A stretch of 64,000 nucleotides of DNA from Blastococcus aggregatus (GTDB taxonomy: Bacteria; Actinomycetota; Actinomycetes; Mycobacteriales; Geodermatophilaceae), in NCBI RefSeq assembly GCF_900221005.1, contig NZ_OBQI01000007.1:124001-188000 (forward strand), given 5' to 3'. This document shows positions 39,201-46,186 of this stretch, piece after piece. Numbering within the stretch: position 1 is the stretch's first letter; every line of letters starts with the position of its first letter. The translations under genes and the position numbers were made by a program. The notes beneath the pieces are model-generated. The model worked only from the letters and a program-made list of their open reading frames with translations, was not told where the DNA came from and did not search any database.

Positions 39201-41838
39201 CATGGACGGCGGTGACGGTCCACCGGTCACCGTTCTTCACCCAGTCGGTGGCGCCGAGTGCCAGGGTGCGCTCGTTCCGGCGGGTAATCACCGCGTCGCC
39301 GGTGGAGACGGACATCGAGTCGGCCAGGGCGACCTCGCGGCCGATCGGTCCAGTTTGCCGGGCCAGGCGATCGGTGCGGGCGCGGCCATTCAGTTCGGTG
39401 ACCAGCTCGCGGGTGGGGGCCAGCATGATGGCGTCGCGTCCCGCGGCGCGGTCGGTGGCCCAGGCGATGTAGGCGTCCTCGGTGACCGTGGCGAGGTCGC
39501 CGACGTGCACCCGGCCATGGTCGACGTAGTAGGCCAGCGCGGCCGGGTCGCCCTCGCGCAGCGCCAGCGACGCCGCGCCCTCGGCGTGGTTCGCGCTGCC
39601 GGTGTCCGGGTCGGTGAAACGGACGACCTGGGAGAGGCTGACCGCGCCGTGGGTGGCGGCGAGGTCGCGCAGCACTCCGCCGGCGCCCACGGCGGCCAGC
39701 TGCTGGTCGTCACCGATCAGCCGGACCGACCCGCCGACCGCGGTGACGTGCTCGACCACGCGGGCGAGGTCCGCGGTGCCGGCCATGCCGGCCTCGTCGA
39801 CCACCACGAGGGTGCGCGGCCCGATCGTGGGCAGCCAGGGTGGGACGTCGAGGTCGGTGGTCAGCGCGTGGATCAGCTTGGCCAACGTGTCGGTGCTGGC
39901 GCCGATCTGCTCGCGCAGCACCGTGGCCGCCGCCGCCGAGGGAGCCAGTCCGACGACGTTGCCGCCGCCGGCGCGCCAGGCGGCCGACAGCGTCCGCAGC
40001 GCGGTGGTCTTCCCGGTGCCGGCAGGCGCCAGCGCCAGCTGCACCGGCGCGCCCGATGTGGCCAGCTCACGGACCAGCTGCACCTGGCCCGGGTTCAGCG
40101 TCACCCCGTTGGCGACCGACTCCACGAGCGCGACCTCGACGGCCGCGGCAGGGGTGACATGCCCGTCGCGTCTGCCGGCCGCAGCGAGGATGAATTGTTC
40201 AGCGGCGAGGATCTCGCTCGAGGTGTACAGCGCCGAGCCGGCCACCACGTACACCGACGTTCCGTCGGAGCGGCGCAGCGCGACGGGTTCGTCGGCGACG
40301 CGCTGGCCCGGTGTCACCCCGCCGTCCAAGCGGATCGACATCGGGGGTGACAGCGCGGCCGCGACGACCGCGTCAACCGCCCGGTCCACGTCGCTCAGTC
40401 CGATTCCGGCGGACCGGGCCTCGCGTTCGGCCTCGGCGCGGACGTGGTTCTCCTGCCAGGTCGCCCGCGCGCTGCTGACCACCGCGAGCACCTGGTGGGC
40501 GGTCTCGGTCACCCACGCGCGCGTCGGGCCGCGTGGGCGGCCGCGGGTACTGCGCAGGGCACCGTCCAGATACGCGCGCAGTCCCGCTTCGCCGCCCAAC
40601 GTGGCCAGCGCCTGTGCCCGCCAGGAGGCGCGCTGCTCGGCGTGGGAGCGCGGCTCGTGCTTGGCCTGGCGGGTCTCCAGGTTGGCCCGCTGAGCCAGGG
40701 ACATCGCCTCGACCGTGGTCGGTGGGCGGCCGTGGTCGGCCTGGAACCGCACCGCCAGTGCCGCGCGGCGGACCTCGATCGCCCGCCGCCGCGAGGACCA
40801 GAGCTGGGGGAGTGGCCCCTCGATACCGACGATCTCCCGCACCGGCCGTTTGCCCGGCTCGGTGCCGGGCCGGTCGGCGAAGCGGACGCCGAGCCGGTCG
40901 ACGACCAGCGCTTCCAGCCGGGTGTTGTACCGCTCGGAGGCGGCGACCTTGTTCTTGTAGATCGGTCGCCCGTCCAACGCCAGCCACCGGCCGTCGAGGG
41001 TCTGCACCTTGTTGCTGATCGCCACGTGGGTGTGCAGGTCCGGGTCGCCGGCACGGGAGTCGCGGTGGGTGAACGCCGCCGCGATCAGTCCTCGGACCTC
41101 CACCTGGGCCACCCCATTGCGGCCGATCCGGGTGTACGTCGCGTGGTCCTCCAGCCACGTCAGCGTGTCGGCGACGGCGTCGGCGTGTGCCCGCTCGATG
41201 ACGGCGGCGACGTCTGGCGGGGCGATGGCCCAGAGCGTGGAGACACTCTTGACCGGGCTGAACGTCAGGTCGTAGCCGGCCACCGCCGTCGTAGCCTGCC
41301 GGGAGATCCGGGCCAGGTGACCGGACAGCTCTCGGGCGTCGGCCGGGGGCCGGCCGTAGCTCTCGACGAACATCGCGCTCGCCACGGCCGTGCGGATCCG
41401 GGCGCGATCCTCTTCCGGAACCGGGGTGACGGCGTCCAGTCCGCTGGCGAAGTTGTGGTCACGGAAGCCCTCGGCGCACCGACGGCGGAACTCGTTGGAC
41501 TGGTCGAAGACCCGGTACGGCGCGCCCAGCCGGCTCGCCTGGTCGATCTGCTCCGGGTCCTTGCCCGCGAGTCGGGCCGCTCGCTCGATCTCCTCGGCGT
41601 TGGGGTGACGTCCGTTCCCGAACAGCGCCACCATTTGCGCCTCGGTGACCCGCTCACCGAGCGGGAAGTCCGGCACACCGGCAAGGCCGCGGCCCATCCA
41701 GACGCCCGGAGCTTCGCCCTTCTCGCTGTAGTAGTCGCCGAGACTCCCAGATCCGCGTGTCGTGCCGTCGTGCGCGGCCACCTGGCGGGTCAGATACATG
41801 TACCCGTCGCCCGCGGTGAGCTTGTGCAGCGTCATCAC
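36265..41838 (-). CDS. traA: MobF relaxase-RecD-like helicase-DnaG-type primase fusion
   Basis: An 1857-residue conjugation initiator. N-terminal MobF relaxase: Tyr13/Tyr15 and Tyr36-Tyr37 as candidate nicking residues, and the metal triad His258, His269, His271 (THR...LHTH). Helicase: Walker A APAGTGKTT near 604, VVVDEAGMAG, and the UvrD-C type ATTVHGAQG. After a long helical middle, residues from about 1440 resemble DnaG: FFAARFRDSW and YLIGRLG, a catalytic-core block (DRFRDRLLFAIRD), and a TOPRIM domain with VIVEGPLDAL near 1606 and IVATDADSAG. It would nick oriT, unwind the DNA and prime the new strand. It is transcribed opposite to the transfer operon. Confidence 0.9.
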   Translation of the reverse strand: MMTLHKLTAGDGYMYLTRQVAAHDGTTRGSGSLGDYYSEKGEAPGVWMGRGLAGVPDFPLGERVTEAQMVALFGNGRHPNAEEIERAARLAGKDPEQIDQASRLGAPYRVFDQSNEFRRRCAEGFRDHNFASGLDAVTPVPEEDRARIRTAVASAMFVESYGRPPADARELSGHLARISRQATTAVAGYDLTFSPVKSVSTLWAIAPPDVAAVIERAHADAVADTLTWLEDHATYTRIGRNGVAQVEVRGLIAAAFTHRDSRAGDPDLHTHVAISNKVQTLDGRWLALDGRPIYKNKVAASERYNTRLEALVVDRLGVRFADRPGTEPGKRPVREIVGIEGPLPQLWSSRRRAIEVRRAALAVRFQADHGRPPTTVEAMSLAQRANLETRQAKHEPRSHAEQRASWRAQALATLGGEAGLRAYLDGALRSTRGRPRGPTRAWVTETAHQVLAVVSSARATWQENHVRAEAEREARSAGIGLSDVDRAVDAVVAAALSPPMSIRLDGGVTPGQRVADEPVALRRSDGTSVYVVAGSALYTSSEILAAEQFILAAAGRRDGHVTPAAAVEVALVESVANGVTLNPGQVQLVRELATSGAPVQLALAPAGTGKTTALRTLSAAWRAGGGNVVGLAPSAAAATVLREQIGASTDTLAKLIHALTTDLDVPPWLPTIGPRTLVVVDEAGMAGTADLARVVEHVTAVGGSVRLIGDDQQLAAVGAGGVLRDLAATHGAVSLSQVVRFTDPDTGSANHAEGAASLALREGDPAALAYYVDHGRVHVGDLATVTEDAYIAWATDRAAGRDAIMLAPTRELVTELNGRARTDRLARQTGPIGREVALADSMSVSTGDAVITRRNERTLALGATDWVKNGDRWTVTAVHDRGALDVVHERTGRHVTLPADYVTEHVTLGYATTVHGAQGVTADTCYAVATGSETRQLLYVALTRGRHANHVFLLTAGDGDPHSAITRDALLPPTAVDLLTRVLGRDGSQTSAASHSRALADPAARLSSSSDRYSHALSTAAEDRLGSSALVVIDSAAEAAVPGLTAQDAYPVLRAHLALCAVAGQDPVDLLRRALASPRGLHDARDTAAVLDWRIDPTGSHTAGTGPLPWLPAIPETLRTDPRWRAYLTHRADEVAALATAVSNGARAWTPASAPAWALPLLDRAPDLVADLAVWRAAHGVDSADRRTTGPPLPAAVDARAQRALNARVERLLGEPGTAAAGWSALAHGIDPRLTADPYWPTLAERLATAERAGIDVTSLVRAAGDRPLPDEQPAAALWWRLSGHLSPAALAGGAVAAQKLRPDWAPVLSTVIGGPSADRVLGDPEWPALVAAVSSACLTDWSPEQLLNTAYDLLRAGHPDDEPLGPDELTTALVWRIGLLTDPTSGGRTTTCPPPDDLDQLPTPDGVLDEDWLAGLAEPDDLDHPGPPEDDPAGAADTGRAIGYAELGDAPRVDRRRLLELNEEAADFFAARFRDSWAPSYLIGRLGTDLAADEWFTLGYAPAGWTELTNHLRRLGATDTEIVAAGLGSYASTGRVIDRFRDRLLFAIRDGAEVHGWIGRRNPAHDGDEAGRAVPKYLNTTETDLFTKGRELYGLTEGATVLAAGAVPVIVEGPLDALAVTLAGDGEYVGVAPLGTAFTDAQADRLRPFIGEGRLGVIVATDADSAGQTAAQRIFWQLTARGDDPRHLAVATGKDPAEMLQTAGTTALRQALASSPSLAGTLIDARVAVYADRLDTVEGQVHATRRAAEVIAALPTTSWPAHLTDLVARTGIAPDIALSEVFDAAQARSEVDRRTRAALPAQHGDACTAVPGRAAESSPPVTGRQTLTASTRTAELAASAAPHSQPAVRRESRQRC

Positions 41839-42299
41839 GACCTGACGCTATGAAGCGCTGTCCCACCAAGATCATCCTGGATGCACTAGGTGTGTCGATC
41901 GATGATCTTGGAAACTGCAGTTGGACGATCCCCGGCCGTCTCGCAATGTCACTCGGGATGGAACCGCGTCGGACCAAACCTCCTGCACGAGCACTTAAGG
42001 GCGCCTGTGCGCGTGGGACCCCCGACTGCGGCACGCCTTCGAGACCCGCACTGTCCGCGCACGCGCCATGGCCGGCATGGTCGCCGGCCGCACAGGGGGC
42101 GAAGGTGGGTCATCACCGGCCATGGCCGAGCGGCCGCGGCAGCCATGCGCGCCAATGGGCTGACGCTTCACCAGATCGCTGCGTCCCTTGGGACGGACGG
42201 GATTTCCCTGGTATGCGCCATGGCCGCCATCGCTGCCGGCCCTCGATCCACACAAGTGCGCGGTGAGCACATCCTTGTTGCTCAAGACGTCCCCATAGG
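41839..42299. other. intergenic region upstream of relaxase, candidate oriT
   Basis: A perfect 11-bp inverted repeat, CCAAGATCATC at 41866-41876 and GATGATCTTGG at 41901-41911, with a 24-base spacer, lies 28 bases before the relaxase start. MobF origins of transfer typically sit next to the relaxase gene and contain such repeats near the nick site, so this is the best oriT candidate; an operator is the alternative. Farther right, about 42130-42260 reads as a small helix-turn-helix-like fragment (MRANGLTLHQIAASLG), probably a relic. Confidence 0.5.
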
Positions 42300-43664
42300 G
42301 TGACTCGCCGTCTGGTCCTTGGGCGAGAAGTGAATGATTGGGAAGAATCGCGGGCTGTGGCATCCCCCAAGAAGACTCCACGCATGCCGGTGTTGGAACT
42401 GCGTCAGTCGTGGGACGTGCTCTTCGACCGCGCCGAGACAGCAGGTGGTGTGCTGACCACAACCATCGCTTCGACGGGAATCCGTTTGACGAAGACCTGG
42501 CAAGTCGCGCTGCTGTCGCGGTCGGACAGCCTTGGCGGCGCGGCGCTGGTCCGCCGACGACAGCGGTCGGGGGACTTTGACCTCCTGGTGGAGGTCCTCC
42601 ACCCCCGGCGCATAACGCCACCGGTTCCCTGGACGGAGGTACTCGAGGGGTTACCCGAAGGTCGCCGCTCTACGGTCACAAGTGCATTGGCGTGGGATTC
42701 ACTCCTGCCGCCCGGTGCCGCGGATGTCGTGGTAGCCCGACTAGACGAACTTCGCGCCGGCGTCGCGGAGGCAGTTCAGTCGTTGCGCGACCGGCTCCAA
42801 GCGGTGCCTGGGCAAATCTCAGCTGCTGTGCGCAATCGGCGTGAGCAGCGGGATGCGGTGGCGCTTGGATTCGAGTTGGCCGGGGTGGACAGCCGCGCCC
42901 GGGTGCCTGATGTTGAGAGCGCGATCGACGTTCCCTTCCTGCGTGGCTTGACCACCTCCACCACGCAAGAGGCGGCCTTGATTCGACACGATGCCCAACG
43001 ATTCGGTCTTTGGGTTGATACCGAGGTTGGCATCCACGATGTTTGGAGGTACACGGACCCGGATGTGCCACAACGAAGGCTGACTGTCCTGTATGCGGAC
43101 AAGACCGAGCTCGAACTGCTCACTGGTACCGACCTAATTTACTACCGTGAAGAGACGAAGGCATTCGTCTTAGTGCAGTACAAGCGCATGACCGCGGAGG
43201 CAAACGGTTCGCGAGTCAGCTATCGACCTGACGCGCAGTTGACCGAAGAACTTAAGCGAATGGCTAGCCTTGGTCTGGTGGACTCGACTCCTGTGCAGGT
43301 GGAAGACATGCGGCTATCCGCAGCGCCGTTCTATGTCAAGCTTGTAAATCCTGATATCCGTCGTCCCGACGGCAATCGCCTGGCGAAGGGCATGTACTTC
43401 CCCGTCGACCTGTTCGAGCTAGTCCGTCGGGATCGCCGGGTGGAGGGCAGTCGAGGAGGCGTGGCTATTGGTTGGCATAACGCCATGCGCTACCTCACCA
43501 ATGGTCAGTTCGTGGATCTAGTGGGAGGCTCATGGATCGGGACTCGAGGTGACACGAGCACGGTCGTCTCAAGCTTGATTAGAAATACGCTCGAGAACAA
43601 CCGAGGCATTGTGGTCGTGATCGACGAGAGTGAGCACTCTCAGATTCCTTCGCGGCGCCCGTGA
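42300..43664 (+). CDS. putative QxK-type PD-(D/E)XK nuclease-like protein
   Basis: A 454-residue protein with GTG start at 42300 (GTG 42330 and GTG 42357 are alternatives). The core GTDLIYYREETKAFVLVQYKR near residues 275-295 (strand, Asp, strand with Q-x-K) is the active-site pattern of the restriction-endonuclease fold. The preceding 200 residues are helical with no recognised domain. The C-terminal third has HNAMRYLTNGQFVDLVGG. Codon use is less GC-biased than in the transfer genes. It stands alone between the relaxase and the ImmA/XRE pair. Nuclease activity is inferred; no named defence system is recognised. Confidence 0.55.
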   Translation: MTRRLVLGREVNDWEESRAVASPKKTPRMPVLELRQSWDVLFDRAETAGGVLTTTIASTGIRLTKTWQVALLSRSDSLGGAALVRRRQRSGDFDLLVEVLHPRRITPPVPWTEVLEGLPEGRRSTVTSALAWDSLLPPGAADVVVARLDELRAGVAEAVQSLRDRLQAVPGQISAAVRNRREQRDAVALGFELAGVDSRARVPDVESAIDVPFLRGLTTSTTQEAALIRHDAQRFGLWVDTEVGIHDVWRYTDPDVPQRRLTVLYADKTELELLTGTDLIYYREETKAFVLVQYKRMTAEANGSRVSYRPDAQLTEELKRMASLGLVDSTPVQVEDMRLSAAPFYVKLVNPDIRRPDGNRLAKGMYFPVDLFELVRRDRRVEGSRGGVAIGWHNAMRYLTNGQFVDLVGGSWIGTRGDTSTVVSSLIRNTLENNRGIVVVIDESEHSQIPSRRP

Positions 43665-44274
43665 GATAGCGACGTCGGCCATCGCCGCATGGTCCTACGG
43701 CCCGATGTCGGACCGGAGGCGTGGTGACGCCGGCGCACAGTAGATGGCGCGGGAGCGTGTCGGGCGTTCGGTCCCCGGTTCGACGCTGCTTCGAGAATCC
43801 CAGATGGCGGGACGGAATCCGAGCAGCTCTTTCCGGACGGCACCTCGCGCATCTCGTGGCGCGACCTAACCAAGTGTTCGCTGTGATGCAGTGGGGACTG
43901 TCCGGGATAGACAGGCGGACAGCAAGACGTGTGCCGGCCGATGATCCTGAATCCTTCGGCTACGAGGATGCGCTGGCGCCGGGTGGTGGGACATGGCGTT
44001 GTCGGAAAGACATGTTAGGCAACTGGGCCGTGGGACGGAGCAGCAAGTTGGCTCTGATGCACTGCCACAGGTCACGTTGCTGCGCCCCCGAGCGGACACA
44101 GCTCCCATCTCGTGCCGAGGCTGCTTCGTCGCGGGGTGGCCGAGGGATGTTCGTGCCGCAAGTCCCACCCGACGGGACCTGACCTGGGTGGCCGTGCATG
44201 ACTCTCACCGCGGCGGTGCAAACGCCTGCGTCTCCCGTCTGACGCACCCTGTCTCAGGAGCGGCGCCGCACCGA
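43665..44274. other. 610-base gap, no supportable gene
   Basis: All six frames were read; none has convincing protein-like composition. Frames of 110-150 residues exist on both strands but are Arg/Pro/Ser-rich and lack motifs. No tRNA, repeat array or strong hairpin was seen. It separates the nuclease-like gene from the convergent ImmA-type gene and could hold terminators too weak to identify by eye. Confidence 0.5.
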
Positions 44275-45261
44275 CTAACGGTTGTCGTTGCCTGTGGTGT
44301 GGTCATTCGGCGCCGTACCAGCTGACCGGGCCAAGGCGGTGCGATGTGTGCGGTCTGCCAGCCTCCGGGCTGCGGTCCAGTCCGAGGAGAGCAGGCTCGC
44401 GAGTCGTTGCGGGTCCGTTCTTGGGCGTGCGGGCGTCGTCCAGAGCAGGGCGAAGCGTGAATAGAAGTTGCTGAACATTTCGACGTTGGCTCTCGCTGGT
44501 TGGCCGTTCAGGTCGACGAGCTGAGTTTCCCCGGCAACCTCGTTGTCCAGGTGGAGGAAGGAAAAATCCGACGGGCTCATGTGCGTTGGGAATTTTGGAG
44601 CACCGAACCGGCTCGTCCACGAGGGGGAGCATGGTTGTTCGCGACGAATCTGTGGTCCCCCCCTGACCTTCGGGAGATCCAACCGTAAAACTAGGACCGC
44701 TCGGTCGTGAGTCTCCGCATAACGTCTGAACGCCGCGTGGATCGATGACCCATAGCGAGCGGCGAGCACCTGAACCGATGCCACGGAGAGGCTGAGACTG
44801 CGGGCTTCAGCCGCGAAAGCGGCTCTCTGAAAAAGCAGGTGCGCGGCCCCGTAATTCGCCTCGCGCTCGAACATTAGACGCGTGGAAGGGCTCAGCGTCT
44901 CGGCGTTGTCTGCGTATATGAGCGCTTGTTGGTGTGGCAGAGCTCCGTGAACGACTTCGTGGAGTTTGACAAACCGACGACGGTTTTCGTTGGTGACGAG
45001 GTCTGTTACGCAAAGCGTCCTCGCCTGTCGGTCGAGCATGCCCTCAAGCTGGGGCAGTGCCTGCACGACTAGCGCCCGCTGCTCGGGCGGCATCTGCGCC
45101 AGCACAGCGTGGTCCAGTTCGTGGTTCGGCACCTCGACCAGGCCGGCCGCCTCGATGATGTCGTTCACCGGTGTGGGAAAGCGGCCGTACGCGTCCGCTG
45201 CACGAAGCAGGTCGTCGACGTGCGCGTCGATCATCTCGGCCGACGCTAGGAGGTCAGCCAT
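44275..45261 (-). CDS. ImmA/IrrE-family metallopeptidase
   Basis: A 328-residue protein with the zinc motif KLHEVVHG (H-E-x-x-H) near residue 100 and a downstream FEREANYGAAHLL block carrying the third ligand Glu, as in ImmA/IrrE peptidases. These enzymes cleave XRE-type repressors when activated by DNA damage or phage. The start overlaps the end of the XRE gene just upstream by eight bases. The C-terminal 130 residues are not part of the core peptidase and may sense the trigger. The pair is divergent from the ubiquitin-like conjugation locus and probably regulates it. Confidence 0.85.
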   Translation of the reverse strand: MADLLASAEMIDAHVDDLLRAADAYGRFPTPVNDIIEAAGLVEVPNHELDHAVLAQMPPEQRALVVQALPQLEGMLDRQARTLCVTDLVTNENRRRFVKLHEVVHGALPHQQALIYADNAETLSPSTRLMFEREANYGAAHLLFQRAAFAAEARSLSLSVASVQVLAARYGSSIHAAFRRYAETHDRAVLVLRLDLPKVRGGPQIRREQPCSPSWTSRFGAPKFPTHMSPSDFSFLHLDNEVAGETQLVDLNGQPARANVEMFSNFYSRFALLWTTPARPRTDPQRLASLLSSDWTAARRLADRTHRTALARSAGTAPNDHTTGNDNR

Positions 45262-45604
45262 GCCCGCGCTGCTGTCGGTAGATCGTTAGGTAGGCGGCTA
45301 GCGCAGCGGCCTCGTCGTCAGTTATGCCCTTGGCGCTGAGTGCGTGAGCGAGGCTGCCGCCGGCACCCTGCGCGCCGGGTACGACGTAGCCAGCGCGCCG
45401 CATCAGGTCCAGATAGTCCCCGTCTAGAGCTTCGGCGAGGCGGTACAAGACGTGGGGAGAGGGGTTTTGAACGTCGCCGCGCTCAAGCTTCAAGAGGTAC
45501 GCCGCGCTGATCCCCGCTTGCTCGCCCGCAGCCTTGAGCGATGAGCCGGACAACTCCCGAAGGCGTTGAAGGATCTTGCCGAGCTCGGCGGGCTGGTCCT
45601 GCAT
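45254..45604 (-). CDS. XRE-family helix-turn-helix repressor
   Basis: From ATG 45604 the protein has 116 residues: an XRE domain at about 10-70 (LQRLRELSGSSLKAAGEQAG, then ISAAYLLKLERGDVQNPSPH, the recognition helix region) and a short C-terminal helix pair. It overlaps the ImmA-type gene by eight bases, the classic repressor-protease pair. The translation start lies only a few bases from the likely transcription start, so the mRNA may be nearly leaderless. A longer frame to 45661 exists, but its extra 19 residues cover the promoter region. Confidence 0.85.
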   Translation of the reverse strand: MQDQPAELGKILQRLRELSGSSLKAAGEQAGISAAYLLKLERGDVQNPSPHVLYRLAEALDGDYLDLMRRAGYVVPGAQGAGGSLAHALSAKGITDDEAAALAAYLTIYRQQRGHG

Positions 45605-45611
45605 AGCCACG

Positions 45612-45667
45612 ATAGTACACGCCCGGACACCATAGTTGACAAGCCTGCGACCGCCATGCACTCTAGT
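45612..45667. promoter_or_regulatory. overlapping divergent promoters with shared -35 region
   Basis: A consensus -35 TTGACA lies on the plus strand at 45636-45641; its plausible -10 is TCTAGT at 45662-45667 (20-base spacing) or ACTCTA at 45660-45665 (18-base). On the minus strand TTGTCA occupies 45642-45637 with TACTAT at 45617-45612 as -10 (19-base spacing). The two -35 boxes overlap almost completely, so one bound XRE dimer could control both directions. Spacing is not ideal in either direction. Confidence 0.5.
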
Positions 45668-45714
45668 GAACGTCCGCCCACCATGGTGGCGGCGATGAGA
45701 CAGAGGAGGCCGTC

Positions 45715-45879
45715 ATGGCCAAAAACACTGGTCGCGGACATCGCGTTGGAGCAGTGCGCCAGCGGACGCAGACCTACAACCCCAAGACGCATTCGTGGAC
45801 GAAGCGTGGACCAGGCGGCCAGTTCATGGATGGCAAGGCCGACGCCAAACCGTTCAAGGGCGTCCGCAAAGAGAACTGA
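45715..45879 (+). CDS. small basic protein, first gene of ubiquitin-like conjugation locus (54 aa)
   Basis: A strong GAGGAGG ribosome-binding site at 45703-45709 precedes ATG 45715. The 54-residue product is basic (about one third Lys/Arg/His) and begins MAKNTGRGHRVGAVRQRTQT. It contains T-K-R-G-P-G-G-Q-F-M-D and ends PFKGVRKEN. Short proteins with the pattern KR...G-F-M-D-x-K-S/A-D...PFKGVRKE are, to my memory, widespread in bacteria without known function. The length is too short for a ubiquitin fold, and it does not end in Gly. It is the first gene after the divergent promoter. Confidence 0.8.
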   Translation: MAKNTGRGHRVGAVRQRTQTYNPKTHSWTKRGPGGQFMDGKADAKPFKGVRKEN

Positions 45880-46036
45880 TTGCCACCTCGCTTGAAAAGA
45901 GCGTCGTGCAACTCGCTCCTTTTCAGGCGGTGTCAACCGTCCGGCGGCGTGCAGAACCGCGACTGGGCGGAATTGTCAGAGGTACGTGCCATGGTCAACG
46001 GAGTCGCCGACATCGGCGCCGAACGAGAGGAAAACC

Positions 46037-46186
46037 ATGCCTGGACAGCCGCGCAAGCCCGACCACCCGGAGCACCCGGAGCACCCGGAGCACCCGGAGC
46101 ACCCGCACACCCCGAAGCCGCCGCCGGGCCCCCCGCCGGGCCCGCCGAACCCGCCGCGTCCGCCGAAGGACCGGCCGGTCGGTTGA
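46037..46186 (+). CDS. 49-aa proline-rich protein with HPE repeats and C-terminal Gly
   Basis: ATG 46037 is preceded by GAGAGG. The product is proline-rich (about 45% Pro): PGQPRKPDHP, then a perfect His-Pro-Glu repeat, then PPPGPPPGPP and a final KDRPVG. It must be disordered. The TGA (46184-46186) overlaps a TTG start of the E2-E1 gene (TTGA at 46183-46186), so the two are translationally coupled. A small protein with C-terminal Gly encoded next to an E1 enzyme suggests it might be the protein that is activated and conjugated, in the manner of a tag, but this is inference. The HPE part is encoded by four identical 9-base units. Confidence 0.7.
   Translation: MPGQPRKPDHPEHPEHPEHPEHPHTPKPPPGPPPGPPNPPRPPKDRPVG
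46070..46105 (+). repeat. tandem 9-bp repeat GAGCACCCG x4
   Basis: Four perfect copies (46070-46078, 46079-46087, 46088-46096, 46097-46105), with a diverged copy GACCACCCG just before. Each unit encodes Glu-His-Pro, so copy-number change by slippage would lengthen or shorten the proline-rich protein without breaking its frame. Confidence 0.95.

Noticed and set aside
36550-40350. Plus-strand frames of 472 and 731 residues
   Set aside because: They lie antisense to the relaxase gene, whose motifs (His triad, Walker A, TOPRIM) are unambiguous; the plus-strand frames have shadow-type composition.
43721-44325. Two plus-strand frames of 153 and 110 residues
   Set aside because: Composition is Arg/Ser/Pro-rich, there is no motif, and frames on both strands are equally open.
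46061-46105. Short CRISPR-like array
   Set aside because: The repeats are contiguous 9-mers with no spacers and encode His-Pro-Glu repeats. No CRISPR array or cas gene is present in the window.
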